In this document: in pieces, positions 1 to 13,100 of the stretch
How positions within the stretch are numbered: position 1 is the stretch's first letter
How the letters are laid out: every line of letters begins with the position of its first letter
Assembly (NCBI GenBank): GCA_944989445.1
Contig: CALYLW010000734.1
Span: 1 to 64,000 of the forward strand
Direction: 5' to 3'
DNA: 64,000 bases
Source of the DNA: Ampullaceana balthica
Taxonomy: Eukaryota; Mollusca; Gastropoda; Lymnaeidae
Notes under the pieces: generated by a model
The model's database searches: none
What the model was told of the DNA's origin: nothing
Seen by the model: only the letters and a program-made list of their open reading frames with translations
Made by a program: the position numbers and the translations under genes

Positions 1-476
1 GGAGAGTGCAAAGAAGTTGAGATAAGAACGGACACAAACTACAGCACGTAATCCAAAACAACAGCGAGTGAACGTCGGTGCGACTGCCAACTCATTGTTT
101 ATTTTCGAGACATATTGCAGGCGAATTCGGTACACACACTAACTTCTATGAAGTCAGCTGTAAAGATAATCGGTTTAAAATAGGAGTTACATAATCGATA
201 ATCGTTTTCCAAACAAAAAATACACAATAACAATATAACCTAAATATGACTAACCCTCGCTAGGATCGGCCAAACAAGTTTTGTTTATGGTATGTAGTAA
301 TAAATGGAGGCGGGTAACACAACCTAATGTGTGCATGTCTTCACCTTTGCTCGCTATTTTTATTACTTGGTGCTGATTTTGTGTCTGTACTCTCACCCCA
401 CCCCATCGCCCCAAACGTTCTTGCACTGTCTATGATGAGCAAGTCTGCGTCGTATGCTACGCCGCGAGGCGTCTAG
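1..476. mobile_element. Palindromic-ended non-autonomous element, copy 1 (left tip off window)
   Basis: The interior of 1-476 is the reverse complement of 28575-29075 (shared landmarks: CTAACCCTCGCTAG, the GATAATCG run, the CCCCACCCCAT/GGGGGGAGGGG tract and GTGCAAAGAA near each end). The right end is GATGAGCAAG...GCTACGCCGCGAGGCGTCTAG followed by T. The left terminal inverted repeat is cut by the window edge: it begins at GGAGAGTGCAAAGAAG, about 40 bp inside the expected tip. No ORF. Type unknown; see findings. Confidence 0.6.
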
Positions 477-1034
477 TTTACCTTATTTGTTTTCCAAATA
501 CAAACCGGAAATTTTAAAAAGCCATCAGCGTGTAAAATAGTCCGTTTAAAATAAGCAGAACTTGTCTTCAATATTAATTTCAATTATTTGAATAAATCTT
601 GGGCGTTAAAACTAGAAACACGTAAATTTGTTTTTAAACAGTGTCATGATTATATGCATTTTTTTTACATTTGTAAAATAGCAAATAGATGAAGAAAGAA
701 TGATATAAATGATTAAATATCGAAAAAAATCACAACTGATGATTATTTGTAAATTTGCATACACTTTTTATAAATAATATTGAATTAAAGTAATAGATAG
801 TATTTGTTTCTTTAAAAGTTGAATCATTAACGTAATGCTTTATTATTTACTTCATTTAAAATTTATTTTTTCTAAAGTAATATAATAAATTCAGAATTAA
901 AACCCTAGATCCTTTTTGAAGATCATAATTTCCCAAAATAGTTCAAAATACTTTAAAAAATGTAACCAGCAATTATTGTTAAAAACATATCTTTTAAACT
1001 TAAAATATTTCATAGGGGTAAGAATTTAACTTAC

Positions 1035-1178
1035 AGTTTCGGCAACCGTCTCCATAGAAACCAGCAGCACAACCTGATGGACATCCTCCAGTAGCCACAT
1101 AACACGTCTCTGTTTTATTCTCACAGTTACACCACTTGGTACACTCCAAACCAAAACGATTGTTAGGACAAATTGAAT
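1035..1178 (-). CDS. Exon 7: EGF-like module
   Basis: 48 codons, phase 1-1, acceptor CAACAG and donor GTAAGT. The product holds ICPNNRFGLECTKWCNCENK and GGCPSGCAAGFYGDGCRNC, an EGF-like/MEGF-type module. The next exon must lie left of position 1, beyond this window. Confidence 0.85.
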
Positions 1179-4100
1179 CTGTTGACAATCCATTAAACAG
1201 TGTCATTTTTAAAATGGTGTTGTTTCCAGAAAAAAAGACATTACAGTAAAGGCTAGTAAATCTCATTTGTGTTTCAATAATTATAAAAATTATTTTTGAA
1301 ACTTTTAAAGATTTTTATTTTTAGGACCATTCAAAAAAAGGAAAATAATTTTATATCTCTTAGAAATTCTATCTATACCCAGATAATGATGATAAATATG
1401 GATAAAATAACATTCTATGTACCAAACTTATATGAAATAAAAGTCGAAAAAATTCAATAATTTATTTAATGTAATTTTAGAAAACATTTCATGAACCGTA
1501 TTACCTTGGCTGAATAAACTTTTCAAAAATTTAAATATCTTCTAAATTTAAGTTCGTTTAAAAATAAATAAATAAAATACATTGTTTATAAAATTAGAGT
1601 AGTTCAAAAGAAGTCCTATAGAATTTGTCATTATTTTTATTTTGTGGTAACCAGCTGTCTAGAACAACCTGTTACCATTCTGGTAATGATCAATGGATCT
1701 GGTATCCATGAAGACTAAGATGTTCAGTTGTTATTTTTCAGTCATATTTCCTATTTTACAGTGCTAATTTTCGACTAATAAATTTAAGATATCTGAAAAA
1801 TTGTTTACTTATATTTACATTTTTTGTTAAGAAACAGTTAACACTAGAAAAAATAATTAGAAATCGTTATTAAATACTAATCTTTATTTTCTATGTTTAG
1901 TACGAAAATAGCAGCATCTACTTACCACCATATATTTCTACCTCACACAATGTAACTATTAAAGAATTAGAATTCACAATAAAACCTGCCACTATTGTGA
2001 CATTTAAAACATTGTGCGTTGGGGATGTCAAAATATAAATTACTTTTCCTTCTTCCGGTAGGGTGTCATTATACACTATAGTATTATTGACATTATAACT
2101 GAAGATTTTAGCTTTTTTTAGTCTACCATAGTCTGAAAATGAAAAAGCAAATAATAATAAATTTTGATGAAATGGTTTGTGTAAAATAAATGACACTGGG
2201 TATTTTGGATGAACATGCAGATGTAGGGTTTCTAATATAAAATGTTAAAATAAATGTTAATACATGTTATGCATTTGGACATAATTTTAGTTTGCATTAA
2301 TATCTTGTAAAATAAATGTGTAGTACTAGACTATACTAGACGAAATATTGAACTATTGAAATATTGTTGTTGATTTTTTAAAAAATATATATATTTCTAG
2401 TTAATAGTTTTCTATCCTACTGCGTCAGCAAAGGAAGAGCTTTTTTAAAATATAAAATTAAAAATAAATAAAGGTAAAAAGGGATTTTTAAAATCCACGT
2501 TTTTATAAGTGGACTAAAAGAAGAAAATAATTTAAAACTTAAAAGTTCAAGTACTTTACTTTAATATGACTAAAAGTGTGGGGTGGGCTCTTATGAGGTT
2601 TAACATATGCAGTTCATCCATTCTCTCACTTATACATCTCTCCTTTGCCTTCTAAATTAAAAATCTTTAATTTTTATACCAAACACCCGCCCCACGTTTT
2701 CAGTCATATTAAATTAAAGTACTTGAACTTATAAGTTTTAAATTATTTTCTTTATTTTAGTCCACTTATAAAAACGTGTTTTTTAGAAATCCTTTTTTAC
2801 ATATATTTATTTTACTCTTTTTAGTCCAAGTATAAAATCATAGAGTATATATTACTTTTATTGTACTTGTACATAAGAAAATTCATTAAATACAAAATTG
2901 CCTACTTGGTTTCCATGTGTTATGGAGTGTCAGGTGTAACCGCGTGGAGGTGATGCATTTTAGACCCTACACAAACAAACACATATGGACAAACACCAAA
3001 GCTTATCAATTGAAAACACCACACTGATTCATATTAAGACTGCTTTCTTATTCAATTTATATATTTATAAACTTAATTACAGTACATTCGATCGATCTGA
3101 AAGTTAGATATATCATTTTTACCATCGGCTCGAGTCTGCCTGTAAAATTTCAGCTCGCTACACTGTAAAAAATCTTACCGTAAAACGACAAAACGATCAG
3201 ACGCCACGAGTTAATATAAAGTATTTTAATTTTTAAAAAACCGTAAAGAATCCTTTATAAATTCTTTATACACGAGACATAACTAAACAACTGTTCCTTA
3301 TAATACGCAGCAAAGACAATACAAAAGTCCAACATTTTAGTTATGTCTAGTAAAACATGTTTAATATAATGCGCACCAATCGAGAAAATTTTTTTAAAAA
3401 GTATCGTCAATATAATACGCACCGCACAGCGTGACAGGAAAGATTGTACAATATAATACGCACCACGACACTCTAGGACAAAAAGTAACGTGATTCATAG
3501 AGATAAATAGAGATAATCTAAAAATTCATTCATTTAATTACTGTACATTTGATTGATCTGAAATTTTGATACATCATTTTTATCATCAGCACCAGTCTGC
3601 CTGCATAATTTCAACTCGTTAGCTCACGAGGAAGTGGGTTACAAATTGATCCAAAGTTTTTTTGGCATTCAAGCAAGCAAGGCATCAAGCAGACGCCACG
3701 AGTTAATATAAAGGATTTAATAAAACAAAACAGTAAAAACAAAGTTTTTGACTATAAATCCCTTATATATGAGATATAACTAAAAGTATTGATTATGTTT
3801 AAACGCGATAAAAGTCTATAAACGTCTACACACGTTCTAATTACATCAACAGAACAACTTTCATTTGCACACTTTCTGACCAAATACGTGACCTCAAAAC
3901 ACAAGAGATCATGACAGACAAGATTTCGAAGTTAATATATGAGACATTACTAATAAAACAAACCCGTAAAAACAAAGTTTTTGACTATAAATCCCTTATA
4001 TATGAGACATAACTAACAGTATTGATTATTTTCAAACATTTACAGACTGACACCGAGTGATGTCCCTTGTCTTTAATAAATGGGGGTGGGATGTCGAGGG

Positions 4101-7100
4101 GGTGTCGGCACGACGGTCGGCGTCAACACGACGGTCGGCGTCAACTCAAACTCACGTGGAACTGGGCAGAAAAAAAACAATAACAAACAGTGAATTTTGA
4201 ATTACATACCTCATATAAGGATAAACTAAAAATGCTATTAATTTAATTACGGTACGTTCGATCGATCTGAAATTTTGATACGATGCATTGTTAGGTTAGA
4301 CGGGTCCGTGTGCCAAATTTCAGTGTGATCGGATCATGGGAAGTGGGTCATTTTTGACTTCTGTTTTTCCGCCCGCCCGCCCGCCGAGCCCAAGACAGAC
4401 AGAGAGAGAGAGACGGCCGCGAAGTTAATATAAGGGATTTAAAAAGGGGGGGGGGTGGAACACGCAAAATGTAAACAAAAGCACGCCGGTACACCACACT
4501 AACGTTGCAGCGTAAAGCTTGTTCACCCGACGAAAGTAGGTCAGTGAAGCTTTAATCGAACCGAAATTATCTCCCCTGCCGCTAAATATAGGTGCTATGT
4601 TAGCAGACGACAAATAAAAATTCTAAAAATAGTGATTTATATAGATAAACTAAAAATGCATTAATTTAATTACGGTACGTTCGATCGATCTGAAATTTTA
4701 ATACGATGCATTGTTAGGCGAGACAGGTCCGTGTGCCCAATGGCTTTACTGGAAGTGGGTCATTTTTGACTTTTGTTTTTCTGACGAACGAACGAACGAA
4801 CGATGAGACGGCGGTGAAGTTAATATAAGGGATTAAATAAAACAAACCCGTAAAAACAAAGTTTTTGACTATAAATCCCTTATATATGAGACATATAAAT
4901 CCCTTATATATGAGACATAACTAACAGTATTGATTATTGCGCATTTTCAAACCCGACAAACATTTACAGACTGAATCTGTCTTAACTCAACTTTGCTTCA
5001 TAAACCTGAGGGGAAAAGTCTGGTCACCGATTGCTGGATCGAGCTGAGCGTGACACGTAAAATGTAAACAAAAGCACGCCGGTGCTTCGATGGGTGTTGT
5101 CAGCGCGTCAACTCAAACTCTCGCATGGGGAAAAAAACAATAACAAACAGTGAATTTGAATTACATACGTTATATAAGGATACACTAAAAATGCATTAAT
5201 TTAGTTACGGTACGATCGATCGATCTGAAATTTTGATACGATTTATTGTTAGGTCAGACGGGCCCGTGTGCCGAATTTCAGCTTGATCGGATCACGGTAA
5301 GTGGGTTATTTTTTACTTTTGTTTTTCCGCCCGCCCGTCTGTCTTTAGAGATGACGACAAAGACGGCCGCGAAGTTAATATAAGGGATTTAAAAATTAGC
5401 AACAGAGCTTTCTTTCGTGACGTCAGAGATGCGTTTTAAATAATAAAATATTAGCAGAAAATAAGTAATTAAATTTTTAAAATTATAGTTTTTATTTTCA
5501 TATGATATTTGACAGCATACTTGATCTTTCAAACACTGACAATGTGTTTAAATTGAACTGATAACTAAAAAGTATTTTACTCAAAGAAGCATACAAAAAT
5601 AATGATTTTTTCTCTTTAAAATGATCCATTAGCATAACTCATAGCATATTCCTTCCGTCTATTTTAATATATATATATATACGTTTTAGGCATCAGAGTG
5701 AATCAGATTTTCTAGTTTAACTTGGCAGATTTTAAATGCTACACAAAGAGGTGTGTTATAATTGGTTTGGGCTTGATATGTGCTGTATATTTATTAGTAA
5801 TTTCACTGTGCGTAATGGCTGCTCCATAAGCGGACGTGTGCATTTCATCACATTTGAATTTTTCTTCATTTATTTTAATGCTTGTTTATTATTAACTAGA
5901 TTGTAATGGGGTGCCGTGGCGCCTACGGCGCCCCCTCTTTTAGGGCGCCTGTGGCACCCACTTGTTTAAAAAGCCTAATTAACGTGTCCTTGTTTGATAA
6001 ATACGAAGTATTACTTTCTGAAATGTGCACAAAGTATTTTATAATAGGGTTTGTAGGGCGCCTATGGCGCTCACATTTGTTGGGTCAAAAGCCCAAGTAA
6101 CTTATCCTTGTTTGATAAATAAGAAATATTAAACTTACTGAAATGTACACTAAGTATTTTATAATTAACAATCCTCAAATCCTCTTTTTACATCGTTCCC
6201 TTTTCCAACATTAAAATATAAGCTAAAACAATGACGTCATATAATATTTTATTTACAGCTCGTCTTTAATTTACAGTTTAATTTATAATTATTTTGCACA
6301 CCTTTTGATGCGCAGCTTATATCAAATATAAGCTCAAACAATGACGTCATATACTATTTTTTACAGTGCTAATCACAACATGATTTTTTAAACTGCTATA
6401 TATTGTTGTACATCGTTCCTCAGCGTTCCACAGTGAGGAAGTTACTGACTTGGGCTTTTATATTATTTATATGAGATACTTGAAAAAATTTAATTGATTT
6501 TTATGTTATTTAATAAATTATTTGAATATTATTATTTCATGTAATTTCTCTCGCTTTTTATTTTATAGACCTAATTGTGATTACTTTTAAAAATTACAGT
6601 TACATTTTATCCAGGTTGTCTGTTGTTAGGAATGTTACCTAGACTTAGAGGCTCTATAAAAAATTTACATTAAAATGTATTTAAACAAAAAAATTATTAT
6701 TTATTCCTCGTCCCACACGTCTTTGCTAAAACAACGTTTTTTTCGCCTACATTTTATGTTCTCATTCTATTTTCGGAATGTATAAAATTGCAGTTCTTAA
6801 AACATTATTTTCTTGTAACTATAAACTAAATGTAAATTGCAACCACCAATCAACCACCGAATTGCCCCACAGCTCTAATTACTTGTCAACTACTTACAGC
6901 CATCTCTGTTGAATAACACATATCTGTTTACCAGTTGAGAATTCGAGAAAGTTACGTTCCAGTTTGGTGAGGCATCATTAGTATGAGAACAACTCTTTCC
7001 GCTCTCCAAGTTTGTATTTCTATTACCATCTACGGCTTTATTGGCACTGTAAGGGTTGTACGTGCTCGATTGAACAGCTCTTTGTTGAAGTGCTACGTTT

Positions 7101-10100
7101 CGTCCTGAAAAATGTCTAGAATTTAAATTTACGATAATTTATATTTTCAAGATTGTAAATACGAATGAATTATGGAAATATTAAATGGTTAATTCAAATG
7201 TTCTGAAACAGTTTATAAACTTTAAAATTAACATTTATCTTTTCAAAATGACTCCATGTTATTGTTAATAAATATTTCAATTTTGTCCTATTTCCAAAAT
7301 TGATTAAAACTTTATCTTTCTTGTTTACATCGCACAAATTAAATTTTCATCCTTTTTTTAGTTTTTATATACTTAAGAAATTTATTGACTGTACAATACT
7401 TTTCATTGTGATTGAATACCTGTTTCTGTGAGATGCTAGTACGAATTATTGAAAATAATAATTATCCATATAAAGATTTTGAGAATTTATTTTTTTTAAT
7501 CTCTGAAAAGATTTCAAAATTGGTGATAAATATGTATTTATTTAAAAACAAAATTAATAATAATTTCTTCTTACGAGAAAGAAATGTAAAAAACAATTTT
7601 AAAATACAATAAATGTAAATTACACATTTTTTTCACGTTAAGACTCTGTCAAATATTGTAATTTTATGTTATATTTACCTTCCTTAAAAAAACAAAAAAA
7701 CTTTCTAAAACGATCTATTTCGTTTGATAGGTGAAATTCACAAAGTTCCCTTTGATTGGGATGTATTTAATGCTTTGTTACTAGGTTCATTTCACAAATC
7801 CAGACAAAAAAAAAGATGAAGAAAATATCCCACAATGAAGAAGAATGTATGTATGGTTCTGACGCAAATTTTAGGAACGTTGCCAAAGCATTAATAAACG
7901 TTGACACTCCTGAAATCTCTTTGTCTTGTCAAATTTAGTTCGAGAACTTAGACTCTACACTGACAGTAAACTCAAAATAAGTCCATATATTCGTTAGTTG
8001 GCCAGGGCTCGTTTCCTTCATCTATGAGCCCTTGGTCGGTTGCGCCCTCAAACTAAATAAGAAAACGTTTAATGCCTTAGCAGTCTCTGTAATATATTCA
8101 AGATTGGATTAAAGAAACATTATTCTATGGTGATTGCCTCAAAATCAACTGCATATACTGAAAAAGGTACAAAGAACTGCAGGAAGAACTGTAGGAAGCA
8201 TTGCATTTCAGATGAGTAAATGATATAATTTCACTTCGGATCGCATGGATCTTTGCTGCCTTCAAGTAGCTGAGCGAAATAAACACATAGTTTTACTGAC
8301 ATTTGACAGATAGATATATCGCATTGCTTTATTTGAAAGAAATTTGCTTTCAAAAACGTATTTTGTTGTGTTTCACTTCCATTCCTTTCTGGAACTTCTT
8401 AGTGTTGATATTCACAAAAAGTTTACTGTTTTTTTTAAACTGGTAGAAAAGTCTTCCCAATTCGTTGAAAGAATGCGACGATAAAGAAAAAAGTATAAAA
8501 AATCGTAATACTATGAATGAAGCTAAGTATTAAAAAGAAGACTACCGTTAGCATGCCCAACCACCATTTGATTATGAATATTAAATCTTGGGACCAAAGT
8601 TTTATTTTAATTGCCTATATAGGTGTTACATTATAATTCCATAAAGATTGAAATTATTTAGCTTTTGTGTAAACATAATCACCGGAAATTGTTCTCTTCG
8701 ATTTTGAAAATGTTAATATATCAATATTCAAAATTTATGATACATATTTATTAGGGGGTGGCCGGATAATTGGCATGCGCATCTCGGATATCCGGGCCGG
8801 ATATATTACAGTTATACAAAATAAAATAAGTAACAAATTAAATTATACATTAAATTATGAATATATAACAACATAAACAAATTAACAAGCGTTGATCATG
8901 AAATAATTCAAATCGATGCAAAATATGGTAAAACAATCAATTTCAACACGAGAAAAAATATCAAGTTAAAAAGTTACAAGTATAGATATTACTTTGCTAA
9001 ATAAGATAACAAACTAAGTTAACTAGCAGCATAATAAACTTAAATCGGGTGAATAAAAGAACATTTTTATTATGGCTCCAGATCACGAATTCTGTACACC
9101 ACACTACACACTAAGTACAACACTGTTCGGTTGGTACACACCACACATTTCATTGAACTTTGTTCAAGTTCGTTCATTCAAGTCATTGTAAAATGTTCAT
9201 CGTTGACGTTGACAGTGTCACAGACTGTCAATGTAGATAGGAGATAAGTATTTTAATAAATAGTATTAAATACTAAATAGAAAGTAGTAAAGTAACTCAC
9301 TTAGCTCTTACACTTAAATGTGGAGATATCCAGATTCAAAATTGGATCCGTCAAATAGTAAAAAGCCATGTCGGGTCTCCCCTCAATTTGAAAATTTAAA
9401 AGTACTTTTTCAAAAAAAGTTATCTTTACGATACAACGAAGAGTTTTTTCCGAGACCTCAGACAATTACAAAGGTTAAACAAGAGCTGCGCTTCTGTAAA
9501 CATGCTTATTTTGACAGTTTTGTAATTGAAAAAAACAATTGCAAAGAATTTGATTGATATTAAATCTACAACACTCCCTGCCAAAGTGAAAGTATAACAA
9601 TGTTTAGATAGGCAAAAATTATGTTAACGTGTGTATATAAACACGTGTGTAAGAGACGTTTTTGTTGTGATGACATTGTTTGAGCATGTGATTTGAATCG
9701 AGTTTGGAGAATGCGTGATTAGCTAATGATGTGAACTCGTGCGTGTGTTATGAGGTGAACTCGGGGTGGCTATTATTGTAATGCAAAGGCAATTTAAGGA
9801 AGTTCTTACACAGACCACGGACTGGCGTCTTGCTTCTTTCAGTACTGTTAGACTATTACAACTTGTACCCAAATAATTCTCAAAGATACTTTTTTAAAAA
9901 ATGTTAAAGTTCCTTTTGCACTTACCTCCACTGATACTGAGAGAACATAGATTACCGACATCATTGCCGGTAAGTGTAAGCTGTTTAGTTGAGGTCTGCA
10001 CATCACAGATAAAATCCCTAGTTCTTGCATCGATTATATAATTTTTGGTGCAATTATATATTCGGCCATTTTCATCATTTGTATCAATCTTGACGTTTGG

Positions 10101-13100
10101 CTTAAAATCTGAATAAATGTTTATATTTAATTTTTGAATTTGAAATAAATTCCACAATAGTATGTCCAAGCTATATAGAATTATCTTTTAAATTATATAT
10201 TTAAAAAATTGATAAACTAGAACATATTAAAAAAAGAGCTGTCAGATTAATTCTGGAGAATATTCAAAATTGACATCAATATTATAATGAATTAAATTAT
10301 TTATTAATTTAAACACTACATGTTAAAAGAACAAAGAGCTAGGTAATTAGGATACATAAAGCAATTAATGTTAACTTCGAAATACAAAACAAAGATAATC
10401 TAAAACAACACTTAGTTACACATAAGGCTAAAAAAGTTTTTTGTTCTGTATGCAAGAATAAACAAATACTAATTCTTGTTATTCCAGTCATGAATTAGGA
10501 CGTGGAATGGGTGGCCTGATTAAACCCGGGAAAACAACTATCGTTCAAACTTCAAAACAATAATAATATCCAAGACTAGACATAAACCATTGATAAGCGT
10601 AGGACGCAATAATCATATGTATGGGAGGAGCGTCTGAAATAGATAAGATAAATACAGTTAAGTGCGACCAGATGTTCTTTTAATTATTGTAATTTAAATC
10701 GAAAAGAAAACATAAGAATTAAGATAAAAAGTGTTTTTTATCAAATCTCCTCAAAGTGTTTTGAGTAAACTTTCATAAGCATTTCTTTCATGAAGTTTTT
10801 ATCATACCGAGGATTTTTGGGAAAGAAAAAGTACAACAACGAAAACAAAAGTCTCTAGGAGCTGTAACAATGAATGATAGAAAGACAAAACCTAAAACTA
10901 AATTGGAGGTGTATAACGCACCCTCAGAAAATCTGACTGCAATAGAGCAAAACGGTCTTCCAGTTTAACCCTAAATTAACAACTGCCGCGAAGACTAAAA
11001 ATATGGAGTTATTTGTGAATAGTTTTAGGCTGAGAGAACAGGGTAGTTCAGGACAAAAACACAACAACAACAAACAACTAAAAGGAAAGGTGAAGTGTGG
11101 CAAGATGTAACGGAGACCCCATTTTTCTCTGCTCGTACACCAAATTATAAAAAAATAAATCCTTGACATTTATACTAAGTCTACCAAAAGATTTTTAAAG
11201 TTTTTTTTTCAAGATTACATAAACGAATTTCTAATGTTTACAATGTCTATGACACTTCTTAGAAAATATAACATATACTATACGAGAAGGTTACATGGTG
11301 ACAAATACAGCAGCTTAATTGCATACATTAATAACTTGAATATAAAAATTCCTTATTAAAAAGTGTTGATTTTTTTTTCTTCATGGAAACAAGTCTTCGA
11401 TTTGACAGTGCAAAATGGAAGGCACTTCTAGATTTGTGCAAAACGAGATGGGCTGAGCACCACGAAGCATACAAAAACTCCTATCAATCGTATGTTTACA
11501 TTGTTCAGACTCTTGAGATATTTTCACTGCCACACGGAACACAGAATGACCAAGAATTGGATCCAAGTTAGTTTCACTACAAATGGTGATTGCGACACGG
11601 ACAGTAAGTCTCGAGCAAAGTCAGTTCTTCATTCCTTGTGTAACTTAACATTTATTGTCCAACTTCAGAAAGAAGCGATTGACATCATGCAGGTTATGTC
11701 TTATCTTATCTGTTTACAGACGCTCCTTCTATACAGAGTATTATTGCGTCCTATGCTTATATATGGTTTGTGTTTAGTCCTGGAATTTTTATTAGAGATT
11801 TAAATGTTGATAAAGTGTTGCTTTTCCTGGTTTCTTCTAGCAACCCATTCCACGCCCGAATTCCGGACGGGAAGAACGAAAATTTGTATGTGTTTGTTCT
11901 TGCATACGGAATAAGAAAGGTGTTTTTATCCTTATGGCTATTTGAGGGTTGTATTAAGTTATCTTTGTATTTTATTTCTAAATGATAATTAATTGCTTTA
12001 TGTATTATTACTAATTTGCTCTTGGATCTTCTATCCTCTATTGTTTCAAGGTTTAATGATTTAACTAATGGTGTTATTCCTGTCAGTTTCGAATATTCTC
12101 CAGTAATGAATCTGGCAGCTCTTTTTTGAATTTGTTCTAGTTTATCAATGCTTTCTTTGGTGGATGGGTCCCATACAGAAGATGCATATTCTAGTACAGG
12201 TCTCACCAAAGTGAGGTAGCATTTTAGTTTTACAACTCTATTACATTTGATAAAGTTTCTTTTTATAAAGCCCAAGGTTTTGTTTGATTTTTAATAACTT
12301 CATTGACATGGGGATTCCATGATAGTTTCTCATTTATTAAGACTCCTAAGTATTTTGCATCTTTAGTTTGGGTCAGTTCTTTTCCATGAATGTAATATTT
12401 TGAATTTATTTGTTTCTTTTTCTTTGTTACTCTTAACAGTTGACACTTTTCTGGGTGGAAAGACATACTCCAGTTAGTTTCCCATTTTATCAATTCATCT
12501 AAGTCTTTTTGTAAAATTTCGCTATCTTGTTCTGATTTAATTGTTCTATAGATTATACAATCATCAGCAAATAACCTAACTGTTGTTCCTGTTGAGATGT
12601 TGTTGGGTAAATCATTTATATAAATTAAAAAGAGTAAGGGACCTAGCACAGTTCCTTTATTGGTGCAGATTTAGATCCATTAATTATTACAGTTTTCTCC
12701 CTGACCAAAAGGAAGTCTTGGATCCATTGATGTAAGGGACCTGAGATTCCAAAGTAGTTAAGTTTTTTAAGTAAACTAAGGTGGTGAACTTTGTCAAATG
12801 CTTTTCAGAAGTCTAGTAATATTGTGTCTATTTGATCATTATTGTCTAAGCCTTTTGATATTTCATCTATTATACTTATTAATTGTGTTTCACATCATCT
12901 GTTTTTTCTAAAGCCGTGTTGATGTGGGCATAGGGTATTATATTTCTCTAGGTGGCCAACTATTTACTATATATTATGTGATCTAGTAATGTCACTTATC
13001 TAAAACGTTAAGCAAGAGTTTAGAGAGATTGGAACAAATGTAGATTCTTATTTTCAAAACACTTATGATCATATCGTTATCATGGTGCAGTCTGTAGGAG

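Noticed and set aside
9318..9557. 79-codon plus-strand ORF in intron 4
   Set aside because: No domain, no splice context and antisense to the host gene; open by chance.
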